24,716 bases of DNA from JAFGFG01 sp964442905 (GTDB lineage Archaea > Aenigmatarchaeota > Aenigmatarchaeia > QMZP01 > JAFGSV01): assembly GCA_964442905.1 (NCBI GenBank), contig CAYUBD010000012.1, positions 1 to 24,716 of the forward strand, given 5' to 3'. A program made the position numbers and the translations under genes. The notes under the pieces were generated by a model that did no database searches, had not been told where the DNA came from, and worked only from the letters and a program-made list of their open reading frames with translations. Position 1 is the stretch's first letter; every line of letters begins with the position of its first letter. Below are positions 22,627-24,716 of this stretch, piece after piece.

Positions 22627-24716
22627 TTACTGTACCACGCCACCCAGCTCCTTGAGCTTTTCAACGTTGCGCTTCCTGAGCTCGTTGTATGCCTTCTCAG
22701 ATATGATGCCTTCCTTGTACTCCCTCTCGAGCAAGCCGAGTACCTTCTCTACCTTCTTCCTTTCTTCTTCTCTTCTGGCAGCGGCTGCGGCTGCCTCCTC
22801 TTCCCTCTCTGCATCCGGGCCTATGCCTATAAGGTCAGCGGCCGTGGCACTTTCAGGAGCGCGCTGCCTGAATTTGAATATCATATTAATCTTCTTCTTG
22901 TACCTGTTGGTGAGTATGACAAGCGCAAGCACCGCTATTACCAGTATCAGTATAAGCGTTATCATCCAGTCTGGTATTTCAAGTACCGTTACAGGCTTGA
23001 GAGGAGGTGCGTCCCTCAGAAGTTCCCTCGCCCTGTCGAGAAGCCTCCAGCCCGTCGTGACTGAATCGAGTGCCTCTTCATACATCTTCGCATCAAGATA
23101 GCCCTCAGTCAGGTCTATCTGATGCTCTATCTCGTCCATAACGTCGTATACACGTGTAAGGTCCTTCTCACCCCGTTTCGCAGTTGCATTGACATCTTCC
23201 TGGAATTCCCTGAATGCCTCTTTCAGCTTCTGTAGCTGGTACCTCACAAGCTCTTCCCTTGAACCGAAAACTATTACTGATGTCAGCTTCTCGTCGTATG
23301 CCTCATCTGATGTGGCATTGAGTGTGCCGTAATACTGCTTGGCCTCGGTTCCTGATGGCACTAGTATGTTTATTACAAATGTCTCTGTATCACGAGGGTT
23401 CAGCAGCGGCAGCAGCTTCGGGGTGACTGTGTACCAGCTGTCTGGTATCCCACCTAGAGTAAGTCTGATATTGTGAAGAACAGATGTTCCTGTATTGTTT
23501 ACAACCACTGAAGGGTACTGGGCCCAGCCCGTCTCGGTTGCTATTTCATCAGGATAGTCTGTTATTTCTATGTCAGGCACGGCCGCTGGTCCTGCAGGTC
23601 CGGAAGGCGCTCCCCCTTCATCGCCACCCCCCGGTCCCGGTCCTGGCGGTTTTGGCGCTGGGGCTTCAGCCGTGCTGAAATCATCATAAGCACCGGCTCG
23701 CTCTGTCCCTGAATATGTGACTATGAACGTTATCCTGACCGCGCCTATATAACTTATATTGTCTGGATTCACAACGTGCGTTATTTCTGAGTTGGCGGGT
23801 ATCAGCACCGTGTCAAGCCCTTCATCGAGCGACTGCCCTGTATCTGCTCTTGTGAGATTCCACTCTATGTACGCATCCTGTGAATCGTCTCCGGTGTTCT
23901 CTATCACAACTGATATGCCGAGCGTGGTAATTGTATTGTCGATTATGACGACATCCCTGACGTCGAATGGGCCCCCGACCAGGCGCGTGTAAACGTCCTT
24001 CGTTATCACGTTGCTGTCCTTCGTTATGGTCACGGACCATCTCCAGTTGCCCTGGTTCGATGATGTGGATGTGTTGTACCATCTGATGTATCTGCCTGTC
24101 GAGAGCTTCGTCATGGACGCATTCTCAAGTATGAGGTTATCGAGTGGGTCGTAGAGGGAGACGACTATTGTGTCGGGGTCCATGTTGGCGACCCCGTCAG
24201 TTATGACAGCGACGACCTCCAGGCCGTCGGTGGTGCTCGTCTCGGCAGGCGCCTCAAGGTCCAGCGTCAGCATCCCCGGCCTTCTCTCTATGACCGAGAA
24301 TGACGCATAGGTATTGTTGTAAAGCATGAGAGATATGGGCGTGTCGTTGAAGCTTGACGATGCCGTTATGTTGTATGTCCCTGTCGGCGAATCTGAGAAG
24401 AGCTGGAAGTTCGGGTATGCGTCGGGTTCTCCCTGGGAGTTCGTTACGAAGTCTGCCCCGTTCAGCGTGACCGTCCTTCCGGTCGGGTCTTCTATGCCTA
24501 TGCTCACGTTGACGTCCTTGATATCCAGATTCTCGGCATCAGTGACCTTATACGTAAGGGTCCCGCTCTCGCCCTGATAGTATTCAGATGTAGCCCTGCT
24601 AGTAGACAAGTCTATAAGAAGGAGAGCGTATACATAGAAGCTACTATTTTCCGTGGCGTTAAGCCCGAAGTTGTCCTCCGCGTACACAACTATCGTGTAG
24701 TTGCCCCTCACGGTAG
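22627..24716 (-). CDS. Large surface protein with one membrane helix and cytoplasmic tail (5' end off window)
   Basis: The reading frame is open to the right edge (THR-Val-Arg before GNYTIVVYAEDN), so the N-terminus is missing; about 696 residues lie here. Several Ig- or NEW3-like beta domains carry many N-x-S/T sequons. A Pro/Gly-rich hinge (APAPKPPGPGPGGG) lies near residue 350. A NEW3-like domain follows (YPSVVVNNTGTSVLHNIRLTLGGIPDSWY), then a helical stalk (about 490-570). One membrane helix starts at Trp582 (WMITLILILVIAVLALVIL). The cytoplasmic end has an Ala/Glu/Arg helix and a closing SHOCT-like helix pair (LLEREYKEGIISEKAYNELR). It is probably an envelope protein linking the surface to a cytoplasmic partner. 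Confidence 0.85.
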   Translation of the reverse strand, partial: TVRGNYTIVVYAEDNFGLNATENSSFYVYALLLIDLSTSRATSEYYQGESGTLTYKVTDAENLDIKDVNVSIGIEDPTGRTVTLNGADFVTNSQGEPDAYPNFQLFSDSPTGTYNITASSSFNDTPISLMLYNNTYASFSVIERRPGMLTLDLEAPAETSTTDGLEVVAVITDGVANMDPDTIVVSLYDPLDNLILENASMTKLSTGRYIRWYNTSTSSNQGNWRWSVTITKDSNVITKDVYTRLVGGPFDVRDVVIIDNTITTLGISVVIENTGDDSQDAYIEWNLTRADTGQSLDEGLDTVLIPANSEITHVVNPDNISYIGAVRITFIVTYSGTERAGAYDDFSTAEAPAPKPPGPGPGGGDEGGAPSGPAGPAAVPDIEITDYPDEIATETGWAQYPSVVVNNTGTSVLHNIRLTLGGIPDSWYTVTPKLLPLLNPRDTETFVINILVPSGTEAKQYYGTLNATSDEAYDEKLTSVIVFGSREELVRYQLQKLKEAFREFQEDVNATAKRGEKDLTRVYDVMDEIEHQIDLTEGYLDAKMYEEALDSVTTGWRLLDRARELLRDAPPLKPVTVLEIPDWMITLILILVIAVLALVILTNRYKKKINMIFKFRQRAPESATAADLIGIGPDAEREEEAAAAAARREEERKKVEKVLGLLEREYKEGIISEKAYNELRKRNVEKLKELGGVVQ

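Noticed and set aside
1..24716. CRISPR array, insertion sequence or integrase-linked mobile element
   Set aside because: No regularly spaced direct repeats, transposase, integrase or terminal inverted repeats were seen.

Overview
The window reads as a piece of an archaeal genome. The informational genes are of archaeal type (ATP-dependent DNA ligase, ribonuclease HII, archaeal aspartyl-tRNA synthetase). Several genes have an AT-rich TATA-like box about 25 bases ahead of the start codon, as in leaderless archaeal transcripts. A tRNA gene carries archaeal bulge-helix-bulge introns. The style of the surface and small membrane proteins suggests a small-genome (DPANN-like) lineage, but this is inference and the phylum cannot be fixed from the sequence. 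Both window edges cut into secreted or surface-type genes.

Layout. 1-1553: a secreted, sequon-rich surface protein, perhaps frameshifted near its 3' end. 1641-3362: DNA ligase. 3460-3629: an initiator tRNA-Met(CAT) interrupted by three introns. 3641-3673: a GAAA-loop hairpin, then rnhB and aspS on the + strand. 5780-9841, minus strand: a HerA-like ATPase, a cytoplasmic eight-repeat PQQ-type propeller and a coiled-coil protein. 9929-10409, plus strand: two small unknown proteins. 10455-12368, minus strand: a YhaM-type OB/HD nuclease, a membrane-anchored pilin-like protein and a RibL-like nucleotidyltransferase. 12419-14182, plus strand: two half-size MgtE-type permeases and a PhoU/TrkA-C regulator.

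14186-20864, minus strand, is the most unusual block. It is a tightly packed cluster of a small membrane-anchored protein, three very long coiled-coil proteins (657, 687 and 733 residues, almost devoid of Pro, Trp and Cys in their rod parts) and a previously unlisted 50-residue membrane peptide. Directly upstream lie a MinD-family ATPase with a C-terminal amphipathic helix (20936-21712), a possible winged-helix protein (21766-22434) and a large surface protein with one membrane helix and a cytoplasmic charged tail (22627-24716, cut by the edge).

The two best candidates for something undescribed are the three-intron initiator tRNA and the membrane-tethered coiled-coil operon beside MinD. In the tRNA, two introns form textbook bulge-helix-bulge motifs that predict exactly the expected exon ends. 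The coiled-coil operon could encode a scaffold or filament at the inner face of the membrane; that role is inference from composition and gene order.
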